A DNA stretch of 51,733 nt from Anaerolineales bacterium (GCA_020630175.1 JAHDBW010000009.1:1-51733), one strand, 5' to 3'. Positions 1 through 8,829 are shown, counted from the first letter of the stretch. Notes: generated by a model not told the origin, from the sequence alone. Numbers and translations are program-made.

Positions 1-711
1 CCACGTTTGCGACTGTTGAATTTCAGGGAAATTGATTTTTAACCCCAAAATTGACAGGATAAAGCCCAGTAGCAACGAGCCCGTATCACCCATGAATGTA
101 ATTGCGGGTTGGAAATTGTAGGTTAGGAAACCCACACAAGCACCAAGCAAAGTCGCCGATAAAATAGCAATGAGATATTGATTGTGAAGTACTGCCAAGA
201 TTAGAAACGACATTGCGGCGGTCGCGGCTAGGCCTGCTGCTAGCCCATCAATGTTGTCTTGTAAATTGAGCGCATTCACAATTGCAATAACCCAAGCAAT
301 CGTAATTGATGCGTTTAGGATCGGGAAGCTCGGAAATAAATCACCACTTACGCCACCTAGTACCAACACCAACGCGGCTAAAAATTGCCCAAATAATTTC
401 AGTCCCGGATTCAGCGTGAAACGGTCATCAATTAGGCCAACGCCAGCGATGAGCGTGCCGCCGCCAATAATGGCTGCCAACTCATTTGAGGCTTCACCAC
501 GGCCAAAGATCAATAATCCCAATACAAACGCCACCCACATTGCAACGCCGCCCATTAGCGGGGTGCTGGTTTTGTGGAGTTTATGCGACTGCGGTGCGTC
601 AATAACTCGGAATTTCCGAGCCAACAGCATCGACAGTGGCGTAAAGAGAAAAGAAACCAAACTAGTGACAATCGCAGTCACTACAGTTTGGGTAATTAGG
701 TCAGTTGGCAT
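1..711 (-). CDS. WecA/TagO-like undecaprenyl-phosphate sugar-1-phosphate transferase (partial, 3' end cut)
   Basis: This gene reads from ATG at 711 and runs off the window, so 237 codons are visible and the C-terminus is missing. The protein is a chain of hydrophobic helices with the hallmarks of the MraY/WecA/TagO/TarO family. DAPQSHKLHKTSTPLMGG follows the first helix, the Asp pair GLIDDRF lies near residue 97, NALNLQDNIDGLAAG matches the family's N-x-x-N-x-x-D-x-x-D-G-L loop, and FMGDTGSLLLG follows. Family members move GlcNAc-1-P or a related sugar-1-P from a UDP-sugar to undecaprenyl phosphate at the cytoplasmic membrane face. It lies 4 bases after the stop of the upstream GT4 gene. It probably initiates the glycan made by this locus; the sugar specificity cannot be read. 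Confidence 0.88.
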   Translation of the reverse strand, partial: MPTDLITQTVVTAIVTSLVSFLFTPLSMLLARKFRVIDAPQSHKLHKTSTPLMGGVAMWVAFVLGLLIFGRGEASNELAAIIGGGTLIAGVGLIDDRFTLNPGLKLFGQFLAALVLVLGGVSGDLFPSFPILNASITIAWVIAIVNALNLQDNIDGLAAGLAATAAMSFLILAVLHNQYLIAILSATLLGACVGFLTYNFQPAITFMGDTGSLLLGFILSILGLKINFPEIQQSQTW

Positions 712-715
712 TCAG

Positions 716-1900
716 CTAGCGTAATAAAGAGTCGTAAAGTGTTTCTACACTGTCATAAAGACGTTGCAAGTTATGGCGCTCTAAAACAAAATCCTGCGCA
801 TTCGGTGTATAGGTTGTTCCATCTTGCAGTGCGGTAAGCATTGCATTCGCAAGGGCAACCGGGTCTTGGCTTGGCACAAGGTAACCGGTCTGTCCATTTT
901 GAACCAGATCGCCTACACCACCGACATCGGTAGCGACAACCGGAACGCGGGCTGCCATGGCTTCAATAATTGAAACCGGCGTGCCCTCGTTGTTTGATGA
1001 CAGCACGAGCACGTCTAAATCCGCATAGATGCGGGGTAGGTCTTGCCGCCAGCCCATAAAGATGAGTTGGTCTGCGATGCCTAGTTGCTGTGCATAGGCG
1101 TTGAGTGTCTCTTCTAATTCTCCGCCGCCTACAATTAGAAATTTGCCATCAAAGCCAGCAGCGACGGCATTCTTTGCGGCGTCTAGAAAGAGATGATGGT
1201 TCTTAATTGGCACGAGCCGGCCAACAATACCAATCAGTGAACAGTCTGCCGCGACGCCTAATTCTTGCCGCAATTCACCTTTGAATTGGGCATTGGCTTT
1301 GAAGCGTTCAAGGTCTAAGCCTAATGGTAAGACTGAAATTTTACTTGGCGCTGCGATTTTGTAATGTAGTAAGTCAGTTTTGACTTTTTCACTAACAGTT
1401 AGGATCGCCGTGCTCAGCCTGCTAAGAATTTGCTCAACAACAACAATACCTTTGGAGATGAGCGCACCCCAATACCCATGAAATACATGACCATGAAAGG
1501 TATGCACCACAACCGGCACGCCAGCTAGTTTCGCCGCAACGCGCCCAACAGCACCGGCCTTGAACGTGTGCGTATGCACCACGGTTGGCTTATGCTGACG
1601 CATTAGCTTATACAAATGCAGCACGCTCTTAATATCAGATAAAACTGAAATCTCGCGTTGCATCGTTGGAATGATAATCGGTTCTACCCCTGCATCGCGG
1701 GCCATATAGCTCATATCGCCTTCATTCGGACTGATGACGCCGGTAACTAGTATGGTTTCGTATTTATCGGCGGGCAATCCGCTGCTTAGTTTGGAAACAT
1801 GGATAGACGGTCCACCTACGTTTAGCCGGGCAATAATCCGCATAACCCGCACTGGGGCGGCGTTATGTGACGGTGATTTTTTTTCGTTAGCTGCGGCCAT
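716..1900 (-). CDS. GT4-family glycosyltransferase
   Basis: A 394-residue GT-B fold glycosyltransferase. The N-terminal acceptor domain shows NVGGPSIHV near residue 27 and a HTHTFKAG segment. The C-terminal donor domain carries GRLVPIKN, GGGELE and the retaining E-x7-E motif (Glu305 and Glu313) in NEGTPVSIIEAMA, followed by GGVGDLVQNGQTGYLV. Such enzymes transfer a nucleotide-activated sugar to a growing lipid-linked glycan in the cytoplasm. I chose ATG at 1900: an in-frame TTG at 1930 would place the start inside the hairpin at 1923-1954 and adds nothing conserved. It is followed closely by the WecA-like gene and preceded by the epimerase. The donor and acceptor are unknown. Confidence 0.9.
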   Translation of the reverse strand: MAAANEKKSPSHNAAPVRVMRIIARLNVGGPSIHVSKLSSGLPADKYETILVTGVISPNEGDMSYMARDAGVEPIIIPTMQREISVLSDIKSVLHLYKLMRQHKPTVVHTHTFKAGAVGRVAAKLAGVPVVVHTFHGHVFHGYWGALISKGIVVVEQILSRLSTAILTVSEKVKTDLLHYKIAAPSKISVLPLGLDLERFKANAQFKGELRQELGVAADCSLIGIVGRLVPIKNHHLFLDAAKNAVAAGFDGKFLIVGGGELEETLNAYAQQLGIADQLIFMGWRQDLPRIYADLDVLVLSSNNEGTPVSIIEAMAARVPVVATDVGGVGDLVQNGQTGYLVPSQDPVALANAMLTALQDGTTYTPNAQDFVLERHNLQRLYDSVETLYDSLLR

Positions 1901-1922
1901 AAGGCGGTGTATGTAGGGCGAA

Positions 1923-1954
1923 AGAGGCAATCACGGTTGGCCCGGATTGCCTCT
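1923..1954 (-). terminator. Hairpin between epimerase and GT4 genes (possible weak terminator or attenuator)
   Basis: A perfect 10-bp inverted repeat (AGAGGCAATC paired with GATTGCCTCT) flanks a 12-base loop. It lies between the stop of the epimerase gene and the ATG at 1900 of the next gene. In the minus-strand transcript it is followed only by a short TTT run, so it would be a leaky terminator or an RNA-processing hairpin, not a strong stop. Confidence 0.5.
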
Positions 1955-2012
1955 CTATAAATTGACAGCGTGTGTCTAAGCTGGGTCTAAGGCGTGTTGT
2001 AATGTTAGCGTC

Positions 2013-2963
2013 TTAGATTGCGTAGGCTAGGGCAGTTTTAGCAAGGCCTTCAAGCAAATCAATTTTGGATTTGAAGCCGATCATATCTTCTGCCTTTGAA
2101 ACAGCCGCGTAGGAATGGCGAATGTCTCCGGCGCGCGGATCTGCGTAGATTGGCTTGATATTTGTGCCTAGAATTTCGTTCAACATATCAATCAGCTGAT
2201 TGAGCGATGTTTGCGTGCCCATAGAGGCATTGAACACTTGCCCAGGGGCATTTGGGTGTTCTAGCGCGGTGAGGTTTGCATCGATAACGTTGGCAATGTA
2301 GGTAAAGTCGCGGGTTTGCTCACCGTCACCAAAAATAGTGGGTTGTTCCCCAGCTTGCATCTTTGTAATGAATTTAGGAATAACCGCTGCATAGTCTGAC
2401 TTTGGATCTTGCCGAGCGCCAAAGACGTTGAAATAGCGCAGTGCGACTGCTTCAAAGCCATACACTTGGTAAAAGGCCATGCAGTATTGTTCGGCAGCAA
2501 GCTTACTAACGCCATAGGGTGACATTGGCTGTGGCAGCATGTCTTCTTTTTTAGCAATGACTGCATTTGTGGTTTCGTCATGCACTGCTTCCCCGTAAAC
2601 CGAAGATGAGGACGCAAACGTCATGCGTTTGACGCCAGCGTCTTTTGCGGCAACGAGCAGATTTAGCGTTGCATTGACGCCAGCATCGTTGTTGCTGAGC
2701 GGATCTGCAACCGAGCGCGGGACGCTAGGAATAGCGGCTTGGTGCATCACATAGTCTACGTCTTGCACGGCGTAACGGGCAAAATCGAGTTGGGACAAGT
2801 CCCCTTCTACTAACTCGATTTGATCCATTGCGTTGGCAAGGTTTTCACGTTTGCCCGTTGCAAAGTTGTCTGCAACACGTACGGTTTTACCCTGCCGCAA
2901 CAGTTCATCAACAATATTTGAGCCAATAAAACCAGCGCCGCCGGTTACCAGATAACGAGTCAT
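2013..2963 (-). CDS. NAD-dependent UDP-hexose 4-epimerase (extended SDR, GalE/WbpP-like)
   Basis: A full-length 316-residue extended short-chain dehydrogenase. The NAD-binding TGGAGFIGS sits at residues 7-15, FASSSSVYG carries the catalytic Ser/Thr region, and SPYGVSK supplies the catalytic Tyr-x3-Lys. Residues such as RYFNVFGARQDP and DFTYIANVIDA are typical of UDP-GlcNAc/UDP-Glc 4-epimerases of the WbpP/GalE type. The likely job is interconversion of UDP-Glc(NAc) and UDP-Gal(NAc) as precursors for the adjacent glycosyltransferases. ATG at 2963 has GGAG ten bases upstream. The gap to the upstream AsnB-like gene is 134 bases, so it may have its own promoter. Some homologues are UDP-glucuronate epimerases or decarboxylases, so exact chemistry is uncertain. 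Confidence 0.88.
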   Translation of the reverse strand: MTRYLVTGGAGFIGSNIVDELLRQGKTVRVADNFATGKRENLANAMDQIELVEGDLSQLDFARYAVQDVDYVMHQAAIPSVPRSVADPLSNNDAGVNATLNLLVAAKDAGVKRMTFASSSSVYGEAVHDETTNAVIAKKEDMLPQPMSPYGVSKLAAEQYCMAFYQVYGFEAVALRYFNVFGARQDPKSDYAAVIPKFITKMQAGEQPTIFGDGEQTRDFTYIANVIDANLTALEHPNAPGQVFNASMGTQTSLNQLIDMLNEILGTNIKPIYADPRAGDIRHSYAAVSKAEDMIGFKSKIDLLEGLAKTALAYAI

Positions 2964-2990
2964 GTAGAAAAAGCTCCAGAAAGGATTTGT

Positions 2991-3041
2991 GTAAAAGCCA
3001 AAAATTTTCGGAAATAAAATTGCGCCTTACTAGGCTTTTAC
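2991..3041 (-). promoter_or_regulatory. Long-loop inverted repeat in the epimerase leader
   Basis: GTAAAAGCC at 2991-2999 and its complement GGCTTTTAC at 3033-3041 form a 9-bp inverted repeat around a 33-base A/T-rich loop, about 30 bases before the epimerase ATG. It could fold in the leader RNA or be an operator. There is no T-run, so it is not a normal terminator. The rest of the 134-base gap shows no gene. Confidence 0.3.
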
Positions 3042-3097
3042 TGAAGGGTTCACAACAATGATGCAGCGTGATTTCTAGCTGATTTGTTGCGAAACAC

Positions 3098-4981
3098 TTA
3101 TATATTGAATTTACGTAGCCAAATTTCAAAACTCAACAGGGTCCATAACAGGTGCCCATGGTCTTGTTTTTCGGCTAAATGATCTTTCACAAGTTGCTGC
3201 ACCATTGCATGGTTTAGGTATTGTGAATTGTAATTGCCAGCGCTGATGAGATGGTCTTGTAAGTAATCTTTTAGATTACCCCTGAACCATTTACCAACTG
3301 GAACACCAAACCCATGTTTTGGGCGATCGATGATGTGGGCTGGCACATAACGCTTTGCTAAAGTGCGTAATATGTATTTACTTTGCTTGCCTTTGAGCTT
3401 ATAACACATCGGCAATTGCGCCGCAAATTCTACCAGATTGTAGTCTAGGAAAGGCGATCGTGCTTCTAATGAAGCTGCCATGCTCATCCGATCTGTTTTT
3501 ATAAGCAAATCATCAGGCAAATAGCTCTTGAGATTAACATCTAACAATGGCGGAATAGGGTCGGTGCCAATTGCCCCAAAGTAGTTGGCATAGTGTTGCC
3601 GAATGGCTGCCGCCGACTGGCTATTGTTAGTCAGAGCGCTGGCAAATTCTGGTGCGCTAATGCCTACCCAACCCAAATAGCGGTCTGATAAGGGTAAGCG
3701 AGCGGTCGCTGTAAATTCGCCCGCCCGGCGCACGATATTGCGATAGCCATTGCCCACCGGCAGTAGACCAATCCCGCGCTGTATCAGGGCGTGAATTGGC
3801 GTCGGAACTTTTTTGTATAGATCCGCAATGCGCGCCGCTCGGAAACGGTCATAGCCTGCAAACAATTCATCACCCCCGTCACCGGTTAGGGCAACCGTGA
3901 CATGCTGGCGCGTGTGCTTAGAGACTAAATACGTTGGAATTGCTGAAGAATCACCAAAGGGTTGATCTAAGTGCCATGCCAGCTTATCAATCAGGTCAAC
4001 CGCTTTGGCTGGCACGATAAACGTTTGATGCTCTGTGCCTAAATGGTCGGCAACCGTTTGCGCATATGGCGTTTCATCAAAGGATTGGCTGTCTTCAAAG
4101 CCAATCGCAAATGTTTTGACGGTTTCGCTAGTGTATTCCCGCATCAGCGCCACAATCAGGCTCGAATCAATCCCGCCAGACAAAAATGCACCGACTGGCA
4201 CGTCGCTCAACATCCGGGCCTTGACGGCCTTTTTTAGCTGTTCAGATAAGGCCGCTTCTTGTGTTGCGTAATCTGCTGCGCTGGGAATATACGCGGCGGT
4301 TGAATTTGTTGGGGCGGTCCACCATTGACGCATTTCAATCCCAGACTGATCAATGCGTAACAATGCCCCAGGCGGCAACATGTGAATGTTGCGGAATAAC
4401 GTATCTGGTGCTGGCACGTAGCCATAGGTGAAGTAATGGCCCAGCAGGCTTTGATTGAACCCAGTGTCTACGTCTGGGTGTGCCAAAATACATTTTATTT
4501 CAGAGCCAAAAATGAGCTTATTGGCATCACGATAGTAATACAGCGGTTTCTGGCCAAGCCGATCACGGGCGAGCAACAGCGTTTGGGTCGCTACATCCCA
4601 AAGAGAGAGCGCAAACATGCCGTTGAGGTGCGTTAGAAACTCAACTCCCCAACGCTTATAGGCGTACAGTAGCGTCTCTGTATCAGCGCCAGATTGCCAC
4701 GGAATCGCGGCCCCTGCGAGGTCTTGCCGAATATCTAAGTGGTTATAGACTTCACCATTGTAGGCAATCCAAGTGGACTGGGTCGCGTCTGCCATTGGCT
4801 GATGCCCAGCGGCGCTAATATCTAAAATGGCGAGGCGTGCATTGGCGATCCCAATGTGCTGTTCTACCCACGTTCCATGGTCATCCGGCCCCCGATGCTC
4901 AATTTGGTGCACCATCTTCGCCAAGACCGTGGCATTGGCGGCCGTGCCATCAAAGTGATAAATTCCGCAAATTCCACACAT
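3098..4981 (-). CDS. AsnB-like glutamine-dependent amidotransferase of a glycan locus
   Basis: A 627-residue protein with the complete two-domain layout of glutamine-hydrolysing asparagine synthetase. The N-terminal class II glutaminase has its nucleophile Cys2 directly after Met1 (MCGICGIY), then HRGPDDHG and AYNGEVYNH. The C-terminal ATP-pyrophosphatase domain has SGGIDSS at residues 268-274 and LTGDGGDELFAGYDRF. Classical enzymes amidate aspartate. Paralogues inside polysaccharide loci are thought to amidate other carboxylates, such as uronic acids, but no substrate can be assigned here. It is 2 bases downstream of a GT4 gene, and the pair is echoed at 13118-16214. ATG at 4981 fixes the start because Cys2 must follow the initiator Met. 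Confidence 0.9.
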   Translation of the reverse strand: MCGICGIYHFDGTAANATVLAKMVHQIEHRGPDDHGTWVEQHIGIANARLAILDISAAGHQPMADATQSTWIAYNGEVYNHLDIRQDLAGAAIPWQSGADTETLLYAYKRWGVEFLTHLNGMFALSLWDVATQTLLLARDRLGQKPLYYYRDANKLIFGSEIKCILAHPDVDTGFNQSLLGHYFTYGYVPAPDTLFRNIHMLPPGALLRIDQSGIEMRQWWTAPTNSTAAYIPSAADYATQEAALSEQLKKAVKARMLSDVPVGAFLSGGIDSSLIVALMREYTSETVKTFAIGFEDSQSFDETPYAQTVADHLGTEHQTFIVPAKAVDLIDKLAWHLDQPFGDSSAIPTYLVSKHTRQHVTVALTGDGGDELFAGYDRFRAARIADLYKKVPTPIHALIQRGIGLLPVGNGYRNIVRRAGEFTATARLPLSDRYLGWVGISAPEFASALTNNSQSAAAIRQHYANYFGAIGTDPIPPLLDVNLKSYLPDDLLIKTDRMSMAASLEARSPFLDYNLVEFAAQLPMCYKLKGKQSKYILRTLAKRYVPAHIIDRPKHGFGVPVGKWFRGNLKDYLQDHLISAGNYNSQYLNHAMVQQLVKDHLAEKQDHGHLLWTLLSFEIWLRKFNI

Positions 4982-4983
4982 GG

Positions 4984-6066
4984 TTAGCGCTTTACATCCG
5001 TATAAACAGCCGCAGTGGCTTGGGCCATTTTTGCCACGCTAAACGCGGCAGTGAGCCGAGCATAGCCAGCGTTGCCTAGCTGTTGGCGTTTTTGTGGTGC
5101 GGTGGCGAGCGTTTCTAACGCTGCTGCGAGCTGTGTAACATTTCCTGGCTCGATCAAGTATCCTGTTTGACCGTCAACAATAATTTCTGGCAACGCGCTG
5201 ACGCGGCTAGCAATCACGGGCTTGCGTGCGGCCATTGCTTCTAGGGCAACCAAGCCAAAGCCCTCCCAGCGTGAAGGAACCACCACAATATCCATTGCGC
5301 GCATTTGGGCGGCTGCGTTGGCCTGCCAGCCTAGAAATTGAACGCGGTCTGTTAGGGCTAGACTGGCACTTAATGCTTCTAGCGCAGCACGCCGGTTGCC
5401 ATCGCCCACAATCATTACTTGAAAGGCAAGCGTGTCTTTTAGCGTTGCTAACGCTTGCAATAGATACTCAACGCCTTTTTGCTCGATCAGGCGCCCGACA
5501 AATCCAATGGTTAGGCCGTTGGCGTCTGGTGCTAACGGGGCGTTTGGCGGTGTGGGATCTAGGCCGTAGTGGATGGTGGTGACTTTGTTCGCGGGAATGC
5601 GTTCTACCTCTGTCACAAATCGATTGAGGTAGTGAGAGATCGCAATTACGGCGCTAGCATACCCGCCAAGCCACGTGTTTAGCTGGTTGATGGGAAATTT
5701 GCGCCGAAACGGATCGTCATTGTGCCGTGATTGTACGAGCGGGATGCCTGTGCGCTTGGCGGCTAGCGTGCCGTGCAGGTCTGCGTGCAGGCCGTGTGTG
5801 TGGACAAGCGTAGGTTGGCTCTGACGTAGTAGCGCAACAAGCGCTTTGACGACTGCTAATGAGAAGTGTTGCGCAATCGGAAGCTGATGAACCGTGATTT
5901 GTTGTTGTTGAAACTGCGCTGCAAAGTCTGTCAGCGGCGTTTGCGGTGGATGTAGCAAGGCTAGCTCAATGGTGTAGCCCAGCGTCTGTAATGCAGGCAG
6001 TAAGTCGCGTAGATGGTTTTCATATCCCGCAACGCCACTTGCTTTGACAATGTGCAAAATATGCAT
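4984..6066 (-). CDS. GT4-family glycosyltransferase
   Basis: A 360-residue GT-B glycosyltransferase. HILHIVKASGVAGYENHL opens the acceptor domain, LVHTHGLHADLHG lies near residue 88, and the donor domain has GFVGRLIEQKG and the E-x7-E motif (Glu268/Glu276) in WEGFGLVALEAMAARKPV. I place the start at ATG 6066, where it overlaps the upstream TGA (TGATG), a standard translational-coupling geometry; the TTG one codon earlier is less likely. It forms a pair with the AsnB-like gene that follows 2 bases after its stop. It should act in the cytoplasm on a lipid-linked acceptor; sugar unknown. Confidence 0.9.
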   Translation of the reverse strand: MHILHIVKASGVAGYENHLRDLLPALQTLGYTIELALLHPPQTPLTDFAAQFQQQQITVHQLPIAQHFSLAVVKALVALLRQSQPTLVHTHGLHADLHGTLAAKRTGIPLVQSRHNDDPFRRKFPINQLNTWLGGYASAVIAISHYLNRFVTEVERIPANKVTTIHYGLDPTPPNAPLAPDANGLTIGFVGRLIEQKGVEYLLQALATLKDTLAFQVMIVGDGNRRAALEALSASLALTDRVQFLGWQANAAAQMRAMDIVVVPSRWEGFGLVALEAMAARKPVIASRVSALPEIIVDGQTGYLIEPGNVTQLAAALETLATAPQKRQQLGNAGYARLTAAFSVAKMAQATAAVYTDVKR

Positions 6067-7649
6067 CAAGTGGACGCTTCAGTGTGCGGTAAGGATGTGG
6101 CTGGCACTGCAACAGATTTTTTGCGTTTTGACCACGATACGATTCTTGCAATGGCAACTGCGGTTGGAATATGCAGTAACAATAAAGGCGGGAATACGTA
6201 GCGCGGAATAATAAATAACAGGCCGTAAATGGCAACAAAGTAGAGCGCAACGAACAGGTAAACGTTCCAACTTGGGCGCTTACGACGTTCCGTAAACACA
6301 AGCAAAGACCCGCAAACCAAGCTGCCAAAATGCAGCAAGTACATGCTTAGCTTTGGTAGAAAATCGGGTTGGCTTAGGATGTGTCCTAAACTTGCCTGCC
6401 CGCTTAGCAACTCTGAAAAGGTCTGTTTGAAGCCAATTCCGCCCAACACTGCGCCAATTGTTACTGTGCCATGGGGCTGTAAAAAGGCATCAACGGTTTC
6501 ATTTACGCGGCGCATAATGATGTTTGGCAAATTGGTGCGCAGCGCTTCCATAATGGCTGGCCGGAAGTTGTAGAGCACATTGCCATTTTCATCGGTATAG
6601 CGATACATATGCAAGATATTCTCACGCCCGTATTTTGGATCGCCGTGCTCTTGTAACGCTTCCCAGTCCCATTCTGTGAGGGCCATAAACAGGTGCATAT
6701 CCAGCCCTTCTCCCAATAGTGGAATCTGGAAGCTGCGAATGTTGTATGCAGCAACCCCAAAGACAACCACCGCCGCAATGCTGAGGTGTAATTTGTATTT
6801 ATTGAGCAAGCCCTGCAACCGCGGTGAATATATAAACACCAAAAGTAACAGCAGCAGAATATGGGGGGCAAATGCGCTAAACGATTGGATGCCACTCACT
6901 TTCCACTCCATGCGGATAATGTTGCGAATGGTCCAAGGTAGGGTGATGAGTTGTGCGCCAATTAGCAACCAAATGGAGTGCAGCGCTTTCTCACGCCATG
7001 TTTTGTCACGGCTAAGAATAAGGCAAGCACAAAACGCCAGTGGTAAGAACTGCGCTACTGGGCGCACTAATGCGGTGAGCCCGACCACAGCCCCGCTAAT
7101 AAATAACCAGCGGTTGGTTGGGGTTGCTAACGCAACTGCAAATATCCACACGCTTAGAAACAAGGTCAGGATGAAAACAGATTCGGTGTAGAGTTCGCCT
7201 GCTTCAATGACGTAGCGTAAATCGATCGCAATTAGCAGCGCGGCGATGAGGCCAACCTTTGCGTTACGCCAGCGTAATCCTAAAAAGAAGGTAATCAGGC
7301 AAGTCAGCAGACCAACTAGCGCCTGCCCCACGCGGATGGAATTGACGAGATTCCGATCACCGGCAACTTTCTGAATAAAGGCAATGAAATAAGGGTAAAT
7401 TGGCCCCACAACAGAGGTCGCACGGTAGTCTGGCCAATAGAGGGAGACGCCTAATCCACGCCCAACGTGGCGGCCAACGTCAAGGTAGAACTGTCCATCG
7501 CCGTTTTGTAAGTTTGGCTCTGGGTAGAGCAGCAAAATCCAAATGAGCCGTAAGGCTAAGGCAAGCAATCCGATGCCCAGAAGTTGCCATTTATGTGCTT
7601 TTATTGCGTTCAGCTCGGGCTGAAAGATGTGGCCAGCGGGGTTACTCAT
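6066..7649 (-). CDS. GT-C membrane glycosyltransferase (GT39/PMT-2-like)
   Basis: An integral membrane protein of 527 residues with about ten hydrophobic helices. The first extracytoplasmic loop after TM1 holds the acidic NGDGQFYLDVGRHVGRG segment, the position of the catalytic Asp in GT-C enzymes (ArnT, PMT, GT39). VVGPIYPYFIAFIQ and ELYTESVFILTLFLSVW are also typical. Such enzymes use polyprenyl-phosphate sugars on the outer membrane face. The two genes upstream supply the matching parts: DUF2304 and a DPM1-like GT2 that would make the polyprenyl-P-sugar. ATG at 7649 overlaps the upstream TAA by 8 bases, the geometry seen at several junctions in this locus; ATG 7661 is an alternative. Confidence 0.82.
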   Translation of the reverse strand: MSNPAGHIFQPELNAIKAHKWQLLGIGLLALALRLIWILLLYPEPNLQNGDGQFYLDVGRHVGRGLGVSLYWPDYRATSVVGPIYPYFIAFIQKVAGDRNLVNSIRVGQALVGLLTCLITFFLGLRWRNAKVGLIAALLIAIDLRYVIEAGELYTESVFILTLFLSVWIFAVALATPTNRWLFISGAVVGLTALVRPVAQFLPLAFCACLILSRDKTWREKALHSIWLLIGAQLITLPWTIRNIIRMEWKVSGIQSFSAFAPHILLLLLLVFIYSPRLQGLLNKYKLHLSIAAVVVFGVAAYNIRSFQIPLLGEGLDMHLFMALTEWDWEALQEHGDPKYGRENILHMYRYTDENGNVLYNFRPAIMEALRTNLPNIIMRRVNETVDAFLQPHGTVTIGAVLGGIGFKQTFSELLSGQASLGHILSQPDFLPKLSMYLLHFGSLVCGSLLVFTERRKRPSWNVYLFVALYFVAIYGLLFIIPRYVFPPLLLLHIPTAVAIARIVSWSKRKKSVAVPATSLPHTEAST

Positions 7650-8019
7650 TTTTGGTGACATCAAGCGAAGATTTCAATTCTTCTAACTGATGTTCTAGAA
7701 GCCCAATGCGCTGTGCGGCTGTGCGGTTTTGGCGTGAAAGTAAGGTAATGACATGGGTCATATATAGCATGATCACAATCAGGCCCACAAAGCCAGCGCT
7801 AAATAATGCAGATGGCGGGTATGTAATGCCAAGCTGCATGAAAATGATGTTGTCTAGAACGGTGCGCCCTAATGCCAGCACAAGCACCCCGCCAGAGACG
7901 AGTAACCACAGTAGTGAATAGCGTTCTGCTAGGGCGCGGCGGCGTACCATCTCCAGCACAAGAAAAAACAGGGCCAGTGCGGTAATTACTACCAGTAGGG
8001 TTAGCCGGTCAATAGTCAT
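7642..8019 (-). CDS. DUF2304 family small membrane protein
   Basis: A 125-residue protein with three hydrophobic helices (about residues 8-23, 36-53 and 70-92). The RRRALAERYSLLWLL segment between TM1 and TM2 is characteristic of DUF2304. The C-terminus is a charged, probably coiled-coil tail (IGLLEHQLEELKSSLD). DUF2304 genes usually sit next to DPM1-like GT2 genes and are thought to assist them at the membrane, but their biochemical role is not settled. Here it lies 21 bases downstream of such a GT2 and overlaps the GT-C gene, so the three probably act together. Confidence 0.85.
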   Translation of the reverse strand: MTIDRLTLLVVITALALFFLVLEMVRRRALAERYSLLWLLVSGGVLVLALGRTVLDNIIFMQLGITYPPSALFSAGFVGLIVIMLYMTHVITLLSRQNRTAAQRIGLLEHQLEELKSSLDVTKNE

Positions 8020-8040
8020 GAAAAGTATTTTAGAAAATGG

Positions 8041-8778
8041 TTAGACAAATGCTTCGGGGCGTTTGCGTATCGTCAGGATAGCGATTGCTAGCATGACCTT
8101 AACCATGTAATAAGCGGATCGCAACGGCGTAATTGAGCTTTGCCCACCGTAACGTGGATTCATGGTGACGGGTATTTCTTTGACGCGAATGTTTGCTTTA
8201 TGGAACAGCATCAATGCTTCGGGTTCAGGATAGTCAGATGGGTAGATGTTAGAGCATAGTGCAATAACTTTGCGGCTGCTAGCGCGGAACCCAGATGTGG
8301 GGTCGGTATATTTTTTGCGCGTTAGCAATGAGACAAACTGCGCCAGAATAATAATACCCATACGGCGTGGCGCAGGCGTAATATAGCCGCGGTCTTCAAT
8401 GTAGCGGGACCCAATCACCACGTCGGCTTGATCTGCAACTAAGAACGGAATCAATTCTTTGATTTCGTTAGGATTGTGCTGCCCATCCCCATCGACCTGC
8501 ACCATGAAATCAAAATTGTTTTCATAGGCGTAGATAAAGCCTGTTTGCATCGCCGCCCCAATCCCTAAGTTATAGGGAAGCGTAACCACATTTGCCCCAG
8601 CGGCTTTTGCAACGGCTGCGGTTTTGTCTGTTGAGCCGTCATTAATGACCAGCACAGTGGCCTGCGGGACGGCAGCATTAACATTGCCAATCACGCGCGT
8701 TAGGCTTTCTTCTTCGTTTAGGGCTGGGATGACAACCAAAAGACGCTTATCTTCTGGCAGTAAATAAGGTTGCGGCAA
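8041..8778 (-). CDS. DPM1-like GT2 polyprenyl-phosphate sugar synthase
   Basis: A 245-residue GT-A family 2 glycosyltransferase. VVIPALNEEES (residues 15-25), VINDGSTDKT (44-53) and the metal-binding VQVDGDGQHNP near 93-103 are the standard motifs; GSRYIEDRG and DPTSGFRASS follow. It has one amphipathic hydrophobic segment near the C-terminus but no full two-helix GtrB tail, which fits the DPM1 type. It probably transfers mannose or another hexose from a nucleotide sugar to polyprenyl phosphate, feeding the GT-C enzyme two genes downstream. The start is TTG at 8778, supported by GGAG ten bases upstream; there is no in-frame ATG nearby. Confidence 0.87.
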   Translation of the reverse strand: MPQPYLLPEDKRLLVVIPALNEEESLTRVIGNVNAAVPQATVLVINDGSTDKTAAVAKAAGANVVTLPYNLGIGAAMQTGFIYAYENNFDFMVQVDGDGQHNPNEIKELIPFLVADQADVVIGSRYIEDRGYITPAPRRMGIIILAQFVSLLTRKKYTDPTSGFRASSRKVIALCSNIYPSDYPEPEALMLFHKANIRVKEIPVTMNPRYGGQSSITPLRSAYYMVKVMLAIAILTIRKRPEAFV

Positions 8779-8788
8779 GCGGAAAATG

Positions 8789-8829
8789 CTCCGAATAAAA
8801 AGATATTTTCAAGTTTAGATGATGTTCAA
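8789..8829 (-). promoter_or_regulatory. Ribosome binding site and weak candidate promoter for the GT2/DUF2304/GT-C module
   Basis: On the minus strand GGAG (8792-8789) lies ten bases before TTG 8778 and decides that start. Upstream, TTGAAC (8829-8824) and TATCTT (8805-8800) are 18 bases apart and resemble a sigma-70-like promoter. The 174-base gap 8779-8952 contains no gene. The RBS is convincing; the promoter is only a candidate. Confidence 0.35.

Noticed and set aside
251-724. Plus-strand frame of 157 residues at the window edge
   Set aside because: Antisense to the WecA/TagO-like gene, whose motifs are clear on the minus strand.
6676-7191. Plus-strand frame of 171 residues
   Set aside because: Antisense to the GT-C membrane protein gene; Met/Arg/Asn-rich artefact composition.
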